A stretch of DNA of 46,864 bases from Rhodothermaceae bacterium bin80 (GTDB taxonomy: Bacteria; Bacteroidota; Rhodothermia; Rhodothermales; Bin80), in assembly GCA_002238805.1 (NCBI GenBank), contig MPNB01000021.1, forward strand, positions 1 to 46,864, given 5' to 3'. Positions 1 to 8,122 of the stretch are shown here, piece after piece. Every line of letters begins with the position of its first letter. Within the stretch, counting starts at the first letter, position 1. The notes beneath the pieces were generated by a model. That model made no database searches. It had not been told where the DNA came from and was given only the letters and a program-made list of their open reading frames with translations. Both the position numbers and the translations under genes were made by a program.

Positions 1-45
1 GACGCCGACCTGTAAGAAAAGAACGAAAAATAGCCCTTTTTGAGA

Positions 46-64
46 TCCCCTGAAAAATAGGGGA
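46..64. other. Short hairpin near the left edge
   Basis: A 6-bp stem (TCCCCT/AGGGGA) closes a 7-base A-rich loop. It could be the terminator of a gene lying left of the window, of which only a possible tail (codons D-A-D-L-stop at the first 15 bases) would be visible. There is no T-run on the plus strand, so termination is uncertain. Nothing else was recognised between here and base 267. Confidence 0.25.
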
Positions 65-267
65 CAGCAAAGATCCGCGAAAAAATCCACTACAATTGCA
101 AACTTGCGTTAGATTCGGAAGGCGAGTCATGTGGTCAATGATTCTTGGCAACTGGATCGTTTGTTAACGACCATTACGACCATAAAACAATTCCATATAC
201 CCAACAGGCATCCCCGTATTCCTTACATGGAAGGCTGTTGTTGGTTTAGTGGAGACTTTTCAAGTTC

Positions 268-1368
268 ATGCCAAGCGACTCAAAAATACTGACCCCGCAA
301 AGATGCAGAACAGGTGGCTTAGTGTCCAATATCCTTCTGTGCGCTCTATTGTTGTTTATAACGCGTCCATCTACCGCATATGGCTAAGCCTCTGAATTAG
401 AGGATTTTGAATCGTACATAAGTGCAGCCTTTCGCAAAACACACACCATATCCTTTTCGGGCAACGATACACTGCTAATAGGCGTAATCTCAACGGTTGA
501 TGTGGGTAGTAATGGACGATTAATGACCACCGACAGAGTAGGTAATCAGGCTATTCTATTCGAGGGCGATGGCACCTATATAGCACATTTGGATGCCCGC
601 CAATGTAACCCTGAGGTTCGCTTTTTTCCTACCGGCGCGAAGATCAGACCTGATTCCCAGGTACTGGTGCTGGGTACCAGTCCAGGGGGATTCTTATTTG
701 ATGGAGACGGGCAATGTAAAAGCGCTACGTCAACTGAGTTTACTAGCACCCGACATAATGGATTGGTCCCGGACGGTGCTGACAAAATGATTGGTCTCTA
801 CAGTACGGGTACCGGGCAAGTTTTGCGTTTCATGGATGGCTTTGGCCGATTGATACGAGAAGTCAAGCTTTCTAAGAGCCCAGCTCCGGGCGTAGATTAT
901 AGATGGAGAGGAGGGGGATTAGTCCAGACCACAAAGCATCTCTATTTTGCAACACCATCCTCAGCTCTTATACAGTTGGATTTGGAAGGTCTCCCGGTTC
1001 GGGTATTTGAGTTCGAAAACCCTTGGTTCCGCCAGATCAAGCAAGATGTGCCCGATCCATTTGATCCTGACTTCCCCCGCTTGGATAGACATTTGACAAG
1101 AGTGGTACAGAATAGATATAGGGTAGCGAATGTGTTATTGCTTAACGATGATTTGGTGATGATTCAATATCGTAACGGTGTTGATCGCGGGGCTGGCTTG
1201 CAAGTATTTGATGACGCGGGCAATTTAGTTACCGAACTGCTGAAAAGTGATGACTTTTTCACCTACGCCCGCGACGGCTTGGCGTATCGTGTTGTTCAGC
1301 CTGACATAGATGCCTCAGGTGATTTGCCCAACCCACACCTTGAGGTATATGAGTACAGGGGACGGTGA
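268..1368 (+). pseudogene. Six-bladed beta-propeller-like secreted protein, interrupted by an in-frame stop
   Basis: An ATG at 268 opens a frame with a hydrophobic segment (NILLCALLLFI, then TAYG) typical of a signal peptide. It hits TAA at 385-387 and stays open in the same frame from 388 to 1368. The distal part has short beta-strand/turn repeats (D-x-G-x-L-x-x-T-D-x-x-G-N, L-F-x-x-D-G) like the six-bladed propeller lipoproteins common in Bacteroidota. The first roughly 100 residues after the stop align by eye with the gene at 39581, including shared GN-x-x-x-LF and C-x-P/C-L-S spacing, so the two are paralogues. A GTG at 502 could restart translation but would give a leaderless protein, hence the pseudogene call. 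A single-base consensus error at 385 is the alternative. The 3' end overlaps the next gene by GTGA. The function is unknown. Confidence 0.6.
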
Positions 1369-1766
1369 TCAATAAAAATGCCCTACGAAGTGGGTTATCA
1401 CAAATAACCGTGGTGACTCTTGCCCTCCTAGCCGTTGGAATGATTCCATGGATGGGAGGAGTTCAGAAAATTCAGAATCTACCGGTCGAAAATGCCACCC
1501 CAATAGACGCATCAGAATATCTATGGGATTTGGTGGAAGAGCATGGAAATAGCAGCTTCGTAACTGATTCGGTGTTAAGTGGGAGTGCTGACGTACGAGA
1601 TATTCGCTCAAACATTGAATATGATACGGCAAACGGAACCGCCCGGGTTTTACATTTGATATCTGCCCAGTCATGCTATCAGGCATTGTATACGAAAATG
1701 CAAAAAGCGGATTACCTTAGCAGTCTGCTAATAAATGACGGCTTAAAAATGGACGTAGTTGTTTAG
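1365..1766 (+). CDS. Hypothetical secreted or membrane-anchored protein (133 aa)
   Basis: The start GTG overlaps the upstream stop codon (GTGA), which suggests translational coupling with the propeller gene. Residues 12-30 are hydrophobic (ITVVTLALLAVGMIPWMGG) and read as a signal anchor or uncleaved signal. The rest is polar with two acidic stretches and no motif I recognise. The single Cys lies near residue 104. The coupling suggests it works with, or is a leftover partner of, the propeller protein upstream. No family can be named, and it may itself be truncated because the region beyond it is decayed. Confidence 0.4.
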   Translation: MINKNALRSGLSQITVVTLALLAVGMIPWMGGVQKIQNLPVENATPIDASEYLWDLVEEHGNSSFVTDSVLSGSADVRDIRSNIEYDTANGTARVLHLISAQSCYQALYTKMQKADYLSSLLINDGLKMDVVV

Positions 1767-1816
1767 GAAACGCAGGCCCCTCCTATTTGCACCTTATTCG
1801 CGAGAGTGCTCCAGTC

Positions 1817-1997
1817 TACGCTGCCAGATAACTGAGCCCGATATTCAAATAGTTTCGCATGAAAAGCTTCAAAAGCTCTTTGCTCTTCCACACAGGGGAT
1901 GTAATGAATACGAGTACCGCGCCGGCCCCTTGGCTCTACATCCCCATCGCTATGGTGGTTTTGCCTGTTCCACCCTTACTGTTCAGCATGACGATCA
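1817..1997 (-). pseudogene. ParA-family ATPase N-terminal remnant
   Basis: Read on the minus strand from a GTG at 1997, the peptide begins MIVMLNSKGGTGKTTIAM. This is the N-terminus and deviant Walker A motif (K-G-G-x-G-K-T-T) of ParA/MinD-type ATPases. It meets TAG at 1936-1938. The same frame continues as SQGAGAVLVFITSP, which resembles the next ParA element (G-x-x-V-L-L-V-D-x-D-P) with the catalytic-site Asp residues lost, then stops again at 1817. About 60 codons remain of a family usually above 200 residues. No ParB or parS was seen. It is probably debris of a small plasmid or integrative-element partition gene. The plus-strand frame opposite it is a shadow. Confidence 0.6.
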
Positions 1998-2158
1998 CGA
2001 TAGCCGTGCATCTGCACAAATAGTGTGCTTGCTGGAGCATGATGGAGACTATCTTGCAAGCAGGAGAGCAGGACTGGCAGTATGCGAACATGACGGTAGG
2101 GGTTTGAATCACTCTATCAAACCCGGAACCTCTGAATTCTAATCTGGTCCAACTCCTC

Positions 2159-2536
2159 ATGTCAGAAGAGAGAAACAACGACCATACAGGTCCATTCACG
2201 CGTGCTTCTAGGCTACTGCGCAAGAAGAAGCTCACTGCTGATGAAGCAAACGAACTCACTGAAATTTTTGAAAACATGGCATCCGCAAATCTAATTGCTC
2301 AATTCGGAGCAAAACTGGACACTGTGAACGCAACCATGAGTACCCAGTTGGATGCCGTGAACGCGACCATGAAGGCCCAATTGGACGCTGTGAACGCAAC
2401 TATGAACACCCAGTTGGATGCCGTGAACGCAACCATGAAGGCCCAATTGGACGCTGTGAACACGAAGTACAATGTGCTGATCTGGGTCATTGGTTTCGCA
2501 ACGATTATTCTTTCGGCTGTTATCGTCCTCACTTGA
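2159..2536 (+). CDS. Coiled-coil protein with 11-residue repeats and C-terminal membrane anchor
   Basis: This is a 125-residue protein in three parts. Residues 1-50 form a charged helical head (R-L-L-R-K-K-K-L-T-A-D-E-A-N-E-L). Residues 53-101 hold 4.5 copies of an 11-residue unit with consensus LDAVNATM(K/N)(A/T)Q. A C-terminal hydrophobic helix (VLIWVIGFATIILSAVIVL) leaves only one residue after it. The hendecad periodicity predicts a right-handed coiled coil held at the inner membrane. The ATG at 2159 is the natural start. Gene boundaries are clean although both flanks are decayed. It shares the layout of the reading frame at 39186: coiled coil, then a terminal TM helix. I do not recognise a characterised family. 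Confidence 0.6.
   Translation: MSEERNNDHTGPFTRASRLLRKKKLTADEANELTEIFENMASANLIAQFGAKLDTVNATMSTQLDAVNATMKAQLDAVNATMNTQLDAVNATMKAQLDAVNTKYNVLIWVIGFATIILSAVIVLT
2315..2461 (+). repeat. 33-bp tandem repeat inside the coiled-coil gene
   Basis: Units begin at 2315, 2348, 2381, 2414 and (partial) 2447, each exactly 33 bp and therefore 11 codons. Units alternate in type: those at 2348 and 2414 differ by one base (GCG versus GCA), and those at 2381 and 2447 share the GACGCT start. The array therefore behaves as a 66-bp higher-order repeat. Such an array can gain or lose units in frame. Confidence 0.85.
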
Positions 2537-2876
2537 TCTACGCCTTGGAGTTGTCGTAAATCGTGTCAAACTGTCCCAAGCATTGCATTTAGACGGAAGT
2601 GTGCGCGATTTGCACATCTGGAGCTAATTCGGAAATCTACTGGCAGGAGCGAGCGGACGATGTGCCGATTACTGCGTTCATAGAACCGATTCTGAAACCG
2701 AATCAGCGGACGCGCGCGGCGCGACTGCTTACCGCACTATTGACACATCCCGATCTGTGCACGGCAAGTCCCTGATGGTGCTCTCAGCAACGTCGAGATC
2801 AAAAACATGAGACCACCTCCCGGGAGTCATGTCGGAACCGAATGGCTCGCTCTACGGAAGAAGGGAAAGCCTTTGG
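2537..2876. other. Gap with an unexplained start-less reading frame
   Basis: No complete gene is visible. On the plus strand the frame from 2593 to 2775 is open for 60 codons without an ATG. It encodes a plausible helical peptide (for example PITAFIEPILKPNQRTRAAR and LLTALLTHPDL), so it may be the tail of a decayed gene. I could not assign it to a family. Confidence 0.3.
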
Positions 2877-3428
2877 TCACACATTACATTGACAACACGT
2901 GACGGCAGGTCTCCCCTTGCGTGTGACCACGGAGAGATGGGCTGAATGAACCGCTTCATGGGTACACAACAGCATCGCTTGGATCCGTGCCGACGCACCT
3001 CTCCAACGGTTATTCTTGCGTGCCTTGAGGATTTCGTTTATAGCTATGAGAACCAGATCATCCACCGTCTTCTCCACTGCTTTTTTACTCCCATAATAGT
3101 CTGGCTGACTAAGAATCCCACCTTGTCCGAAGGCAAGGATGTGGAAACCTGTCCCCCCTGGAGCGCGATAGTATAAGAATATCTCGAGTTCATAGCCCAC
3201 TGCACACAACCCCGGATAGATGGCTATCGTATTAAAAAGCAGAGTAAATGAAGTGTCGCTTATATTATCAGTTACAACAAGGCTCGCCTGTTGCAGCGCG
3301 AGTTCAATCCTTGCCTTGAGCGTACTTTCGAACGGAAGACAGCTCCTGGCTTCCCCTTCCGCCCCGTGGTTACATCCTAACCACCTACCGATACAATACC
3401 ACTGATGCACTTTCTGGACGTGAAGCAT
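2877..3428 (-). CDS. Conserved-looking hypothetical protein
   Basis: The middle of the protein (from TLKARIELALQQASL to DDLVLIAINEILKAR) looks like true coding sequence: a predicted helix, several beta strands (TLLFNTIAIYPG, YELEIFLYYRA), then a closing helix. This resembles small envelope proteins of about 150 residues, but I cannot name one. The start is unclear. The ATG at 3428 lies inside rlmN on the other strand, and no clean signal peptide precedes the conserved part. The C-terminus from about 2990 down is Cys/Arg-rich and may be out of register. It is divergent from rlmN, overlapping it by 24 bases if this start is right. It may be a decaying gene. Confidence 0.4.
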   Translation of the reverse strand: MLHVQKVHQWYCIGRWLGCNHGAEGEARSCLPFESTLKARIELALQQASLVVTDNISDTSFTLLFNTIAIYPGLCAVGYELEIFLYYRAPGGTGFHILAFGQGGILSQPDYYGSKKAVEKTVDDLVLIAINEILKARKNNRWRGASARIQAMLLCTHEAVHSAHLSVVTRKGRPAVTCCQCNV

Positions 3429-4493
3429 ATCTCTACAGACCTCAAGGCCCTGTCTCCCACTGGGCTGGAGGAATGGGTTTTGGAATTGGGTGAACCAAAA
3501 TGGCGTGCACGTCAAATTCTGCGCTGGATGTACTCGAAGAAAGCTGTGGATTCTTTCGAATCCATGCTGAATCTGCCTGTATCACTTAGAGATACCCTTA
3601 TTAAGAGTGCTCGCATGGAGCGCTTGAAGGTGCAGACACTCCTCACAGCACGTGATCGAACGGCAAAAGCACTTATGCAGTTACCCTCAGGGCGAAATGT
3701 TGAATCAGTCCTGATTCCGCATTTTGATGATCACGGGAACCCGGTCCGACTGACAGTATGCGTTTCCAGTCAGGTCGGCTGTGCGATGGGTTGTACGTTC
3801 TGCGCAACAGGGAAAATGGGATTTCAGGAAAATCTGACCTGTGGACAGATTGTAGATCAGGTCACCTATATGCGTAAAGTGGCCTACGAACGCTTCGACC
3901 GGGATATATCTAATGTGGTCTATATGGGGATGGGAGAACCACTTCTCAACTATAAAGCACTCTTAGCCAGCCTGGATATCCTAACACACCCGGAAGCCTG
4001 TGGGCTTTCCCCACGGAGAATCACTGTATCAACTGTCGGACTTGCGCGTCGCATACGCGATTTGGCAAACGATGCCCCCCGCGTGAGCCTGGCCGTTTCG
4101 CTGCATGCACCCACGGAATCCAAGCGGGCAAGCATTATGCCCATCAGCCGCAATGCCCTCACTGGTCTGAAAGCATTGACACCTGCCATGCGATATCATA
4201 CGGATACTACAGGGCACCCGCTAACATTTGAGTATTGCCTGTTTAAGGGATTTAACGACTCTTTAGAGGATGCAAACACCTTGGCCCAAATCTGCCACAA
4301 CGTTCGCGCAAAGGTTAACCTGATTATGTACAACAGCGTGCCCGGAACAACATTCGAACGTACAAGCGAGAAACAGCTGAACGAATTTATGGCGCAACTG
4401 TCGAAACGTGGGGTAACCGTGACAGTGCGGCGAAGCCGTGGAGCAGACATTGCCGCCGCATGTGGACAACTCGCCGATCAATCGCAGGCATAA
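3405..4493 (+). CDS. rlmN: 23S rRNA (adenine-2503-C2)-methyltransferase, radical SAM
   Basis: RlmN methylates C2 of A2503 in 23S rRNA (and of A37 in some tRNAs) using a [4Fe-4S] cluster and two SAM molecules. The radical SAM motif C-x3-C-x2-C is at Cys126, Cys130 and Cys133 (CAMGCTFC). The two methyl-transfer cysteines of the family are present as Cys119 (in TVCVSSQ) and Cys353 (in AAACGQL). Other family marks are YMGMGEPLLNY, RRITVSTVG and HAPTESKRASIMPI. The length of 362 residues is normal. The ATG at 3405 gives the expected N-terminus, including the LGEPKWRARQILRWMY segment. It appears to be a stand-alone gene. Confidence 0.96.
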   Translation: MHFLDVKHISTDLKALSPTGLEEWVLELGEPKWRARQILRWMYSKKAVDSFESMLNLPVSLRDTLIKSARMERLKVQTLLTARDRTAKALMQLPSGRNVESVLIPHFDDHGNPVRLTVCVSSQVGCAMGCTFCATGKMGFQENLTCGQIVDQVTYMRKVAYERFDRDISNVVYMGMGEPLLNYKALLASLDILTHPEACGLSPRRITVSTVGLARRIRDLANDAPRVSLAVSLHAPTESKRASIMPISRNALTGLKALTPAMRYHTDTTGHPLTFEYCLFKGFNDSLEDANTLAQICHNVRAKVNLIMYNSVPGTTFERTSEKQLNEFMAQLSKRGVTVTVRRSRGADIAAACGQLADQSQA

Positions 4494-4677
4494 CCCACGA
4501 TCAAAAACTGCTTGAAACTCTCGCAGATCCTGCCGGTGCATCCCAACCCTCGGGCTGCAGGCTGCCCGTTATCCAACCAAAGGGCAGATTTATAACTCCC
4601 GGTCAGCCTTCAGAATATCGCACTGCCATGAAATCCCAACACGCATCAACAGGTTAGAATTCTTTGGGTACCACACA

Positions 4678-5730
4678 CTACTCACCCTCTCTCCATATAA
4701 AGATGCCCGTGGTATCAATATACCCAGACCGTCCCTCCAGCGTTACCCAGGCAAGTCCATGATCGAACGAGGAGGCTCTCTCGTATCGCGGCGGGATAAC
4801 CATTATTCCCCGAGGATTTATAAAGCCATAGCCGTCATTGGTCAGGACGAGCGCTCGTCCTCCTGAAAAGTCGCCGACTCCCAGGTAACTGGGCGAGACT
4901 ACAACTTCACCGGTGCGATCAATAAAGCCCCACAAGCCATCCTCATTCACACGCGCACGGTTTTCTTTGAAGGGAAATATCTGCTCATAGTGAAGCTCCA
5001 GCACAAAGGCACCCGTAGAATCAATGAAACCCTGCTGTCTACCCCTTCGGGCAAGGGCCAGACCCTCGGTGGGATTGCGCATGGCATTGAAGATCGGCTC
5101 AACTACCCAGGTGCCCGTCGTATTAATAAGACCCCACCGGGTATTGACCCTGACAACCAGGACCTTACGAACAACTTCAACTGCAGCTAACCCATCCGAA
5201 AATGGTAGTGCACGAACAAACTCCTCGGGTAAGATTGTTTCACCTGCCTTGTTGATGTAACCCCATTTGGGCTCAAGTCCTACGACTGTACCGGGGCGTC
5301 CGCGAACAGAAGCCAATCCCTCACTGAAATCCAACGCCGCCGTAAAGTACTCATCTGTAATCCGTGCACCCGTCCTGTCGATAAAACTCCAGTATTGACC
5401 GGACTGAACACGCGCAACTCCATTCGCAAACGGGAAAACAGAAGAAAATTGCGGCTTAATATGCACCGAATCCCGCGTATCAATGAAACCCCACGCGTAA
5501 CCGAGTCGCACCGCAGCCAACCCCTCAGATGACACCTGTGCTCCGTCGTACTTCGGTTCAATGACAAGCTCACCTGTAGCATCAATGAACCCGAACCGAC
5601 CATTTTCTATGATCGGGTATATGGTCTCAACATCCTGACCATAGACCGCATTGCCTGCTGACAGAAGACCCGTCAGCAACACACATGCAACAACTTTATC
5701 CCGATGGAACCAGAGCAAATGCATTATCAA
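4678..5730 (-). CDS. Secreted WG-repeat protein
   Basis: This 350-residue protein has a hydrophobic export signal (VVACVLLTGLLSAGNAVYG, roughly residues 13-31). It then consists almost entirely of WG/KWG-type beta repeats of about 45 residues: (W/F)GFID-x-x-G-x-x-x-(I/V)-x-P-x-(Y/F), then F-x-x-G-(L/R)-A-x-V. I count about seven, for example GRFGFIDATGELVIEPKYD and LWGFIDRTGEVVVSPSY. WG repeats occur in diverse bacterial secreted or surface proteins and no enzymatic role is known. Its start codon lies 35 bases inside panC, so it is probably co-transcribed with and translationally coupled to panC. Codon 3 is a second possible ATG. Confidence 0.8.
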   Translation of the reverse strand: MIMHLLWFHRDKVVACVLLTGLLSAGNAVYGQDVETIYPIIENGRFGFIDATGELVIEPKYDGAQVSSEGLAAVRLGYAWGFIDTRDSVHIKPQFSSVFPFANGVARVQSGQYWSFIDRTGARITDEYFTAALDFSEGLASVRGRPGTVVGLEPKWGYINKAGETILPEEFVRALPFSDGLAAVEVVRKVLVVRVNTRWGLINTTGTWVVEPIFNAMRNPTEGLALARRGRQQGFIDSTGAFVLELHYEQIFPFKENRARVNEDGLWGFIDRTGEVVVSPSYLGVGDFSGGRALVLTNDGYGFINPRGIMVIPPRYERASSFDHGLAWVTLEGRSGYIDTTGIFIWREGE

Positions 5731-6568
5731 TCAGACGAACACAACGAAAGTAAACCGCAACAGCCACAATCACTTCAATGCCCGGCACTAGTTTTGTAAC
5801 CGGCTGGAGTGTATCACCGGTAACGACCTCCGCATATTGCAGGTTTGCAAGCGGTGCTTGGGCAATAATAGTTCTCATCTCCTCCACCACGGTATCCGGA
5901 CGATCTTCTCCATCTTCAATCATCCCCGCTGCCGCAGTTACAGCCTTCCAAAGCACGCTTGCCTGACTACGCTCGTCAGCAGTGAGATATTCATTGCGGG
6001 AAGAATACGCAAGACCATTGGACTCACGGGCTGTGGGCTCCCCTATGATCCTGACATCAAGCAATAACCCCCGTACTAATTGCCGTAGCAACATATACTG
6101 CTGTACATCCTTAAGTCCAAATACACTGATGTGCGGTTTGCACACTGCAAACAATTTCAGTACCACAGTTAAGACCCCTTTGAAATGCTCAGGCCTGTAC
6201 TTGCCGCAGAGATGCTCCGACAGTTCAGGGCAAATCACCCAGACACGCTGTGCTCCTGCACCCTCGGGGTACAGTGCCGAAGCTTCAGGGGCAAAAACAG
6301 CATCAACCCCACCGATCTCCTCCAGCAACCTGCAGTCCGTCTCAAAATCCCGCGGATACGCTGCAAAATCTTCGTTAGGGCCAAACTGTGTCGGGTTCAC
6401 AAAAATAGAAACGATCACATGGTCCGCTTCAGTTTTTGCGCGCTGTACGAGGGACAAATGCCCCTCATGGAGATATCCCATCGTAGGAACCAAGGCCAGA
6501 GTACGCCCTTCCGCACGCTGCTTATCGGCGTACACACGCATCTCCCTTACTGTCTTGATAACGTCCAT
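5696..6568 (-). CDS. panC: Pantothenate synthetase
   Basis: PanC condenses pantoate and beta-alanine with ATP (via pantoyl-adenylate) in the cytoplasm, the last step of vitamin B5 synthesis for coenzyme A. Family motifs are in order: VPTMGYLHEGHLSLV (nucleotidylyl-transferase HxGH-type site), IFVNPTQFGPNEDFAAYPR, the pantoate site GKYRPEHFKGVLTVVLKLF, FGLKDVQQ and the KMSKS-like region ESNGLAYSSRN. The length of 290 residues matches the family. No panB or panD is nearby. It is divergent from fumC across about 98 bp that should hold both promoters, and a WG-repeat gene overlaps its 3' end. Confidence 0.96.
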   Translation of the reverse strand: MDVIKTVREMRVYADKQRAEGRTLALVPTMGYLHEGHLSLVQRAKTEADHVIVSIFVNPTQFGPNEDFAAYPRDFETDCRLLEEIGGVDAVFAPEASALYPEGAGAQRVWVICPELSEHLCGKYRPEHFKGVLTVVLKLFAVCKPHISVFGLKDVQQYMLLRQLVRGLLLDVRIIGEPTARESNGLAYSSRNEYLTADERSQASVLWKAVTAAAGMIEDGEDRPDTVVEEMRTIIAQAPLANLQYAEVVTGDTLQPVTKLVPGIEVIVAVAVYFRCVRLIDNAFALVPSG

Positions 6569-6666
6569 CGACTACGTGGAATCAGCCTTAATTTACAGCG
6601 CCTTAACAATAAGGGAACCAATTCGTTTAATTAGAACTTTGTGTTCACAATTCGTTTTAGTTACTA

Positions 6667-8058
6667 ATGAATGATTTCCGGATCGAAAAGGATTCGTTAG
6701 GTGAGGTTCGTGTACCGGCCAATGCTATTTACGGAGCTCAAACGCAACGCGCCGTAGATAATTTCCCAATCAGCGGGCAACGCATGCCCCGTGCGTTCAT
6801 CCGTGCGCTTGGTCAGATTAAACGTGCAGCTGCGATGGCAAACGCGGACACCGGTATGCTGGAGCAGCCCGTGGCAGAAGCGATCATTAAGGCCGCAGAA
6901 GCCGTAATTGCCGGTGACCTGGACGATCAATTTCCGATTGATGTCTTTCAGACAGGTAGCGGCACCTCGAGCAATATGAATGCAAATGAGGTGATCGCTC
7001 GACTGGCAACCGGAATGCTGGAAGATCAGAGCGTGCACCCGAATGATCAGGTTAATCTCTGTCAGTCCTCGAACGATGTGATCCCCACCTCCATGCAGAT
7101 AGCTGCTGCGTGTACAATTGAGGATCAACTCTTACCAGCTCTGGGGCGACTAGAGCTTGCACTGCAAGAAAAAAGCCGTGCCTTTGACGATATCGTAAAA
7201 AGTGCACGTACACATCTCATGGACGCGACTCCAATCACAATGGGACAGGAGTTCAGTGGCTATGCCATGCAGATTACTCGAGGGATCAGCCGTATCAAAG
7301 CTGGCCAAGCCGAACTGAGCGAGGTTCCTCTGGGAGGAACCGCAACGGGCTCAGGTATCAATCGGCACCTGGAATTTCCACAGCGAACACTGGCTTACGT
7401 AAGCAAAAGCACCGGAGTGACCTTCCGCGAAGCGGAGAATCATTTCGAGGCGCAGTCCGCAAGGGATGCTGTTGTTTCAGCATCAGGCGCACTCAATACA
7501 GTGGCCGTTTCCCTGATGAAGATTGCAAACGACATCCGAATACTCTCGAGCGGACCCACCAGTGGAATCGCAGAAATCACACTTAAACCTCTGCAGCCCG
7601 GTTCTTCGATAATGCCCGGGAAAGTCAACCCGGTTCTTTGCGAAGCCATGATGATGGTTTGTGCCCGGGTTATGGGGAATCATACAACAGTCACTATTTG
7701 CGGGCAGCACGGAAACCTGGAGCTTAATGTGATGATGCCGATTATGGCTGTAGCGCTGTTGGAGAGCATTGAGCTGCTCGCAGGTGCAAACAACGCTTTT
7801 GTTGATAAATGCCTCGCCGGGTTAGAAGCCAACCGCGCGCGATGCCAAGAGCTCCTGGAACTCAACCCCTCACTTGCGACCGCACTCAACAGTGCTATCG
7901 GCTATGACATGGCGGCCAAGGTTGCCAAGGAGGCAGCCGCCTCCGGGCGCACCGTACGGGAAGTCGTACGCGAGATGAACATCCTTGACGAAAAGACACT
8001 CGATGCACTACTTGACGTGCGCAATATGACACAACCGGGAATTCCTGGCAGTCAATGA
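6667..8058 (+). CDS. fumC: Class II fumarate hydratase
   Basis: This is a fumarase/aspartase-superfamily enzyme of 463 residues, the usual FumC length. It carries the superfamily signature GSSIMPGKVNPV, plus SGTSSNMNANEVIA, QSSNDVIPTSMQIAA, SARTHLMDATPITMGQEF and LELNVMMPIMA. The THLMDATP and C-terminal LDVRNMTQPGIPG segments favour fumarase over aspartate ammonia-lyase. It catalyses reversible hydration of fumarate to malate in the TCA cycle without an iron-sulfur cluster. The ATG at 6667 fits the start of family alignments (FRIEKDSLGEVRVPANAIYGAQTQRA). It is monocistronic or reads toward the HtrA gene 64 bp downstream. Confidence 0.92.
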   Translation: MNDFRIEKDSLGEVRVPANAIYGAQTQRAVDNFPISGQRMPRAFIRALGQIKRAAAMANADTGMLEQPVAEAIIKAAEAVIAGDLDDQFPIDVFQTGSGTSSNMNANEVIARLATGMLEDQSVHPNDQVNLCQSSNDVIPTSMQIAAACTIEDQLLPALGRLELALQEKSRAFDDIVKSARTHLMDATPITMGQEFSGYAMQITRGISRIKAGQAELSEVPLGGTATGSGINRHLEFPQRTLAYVSKSTGVTFREAENHFEAQSARDAVVSASGALNTVAVSLMKIANDIRILSSGPTSGIAEITLKPLQPGSSIMPGKVNPVLCEAMMMVCARVMGNHTTVTICGQHGNLELNVMMPIMAVALLESIELLAGANNAFVDKCLAGLEANRARCQELLELNPSLATALNSAIGYDMAAKVAKEAAASGRTVREVVREMNILDEKTLDALLDVRNMTQPGIPGSQ

Positions 8059-8122
8059 TACTATCAAGCAACTTTGGCCCGTTGTTTGCACCAGCCACTA
8101 CACATCGCAACATCCTGGATTC

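Noticed and set aside
1759..2142. 127-codon plus-strand frame after the small secreted protein
   Set aside because: It is antisense to the ParA remnant, rich in Arg/His/Cys without motif, and reads as a shadow.
2315..2461. CRISPR-like array
   Set aside because: Repeats are contiguous without unique spacers and lie in frame in a protein-coding gene.
5982..6674. 230-codon frame antisense to panC
   Set aside because: It overlaps panC completely, which has every family motif. Composition is Ser/Arg/Thr-rich and no domain is visible.
6667..8058. Aspartate ammonia-lyase instead of fumarase
   Set aside because: THLMDATP and the C-terminal segment fit class II fumarase better; the shared superfamily signature alone would not decide.
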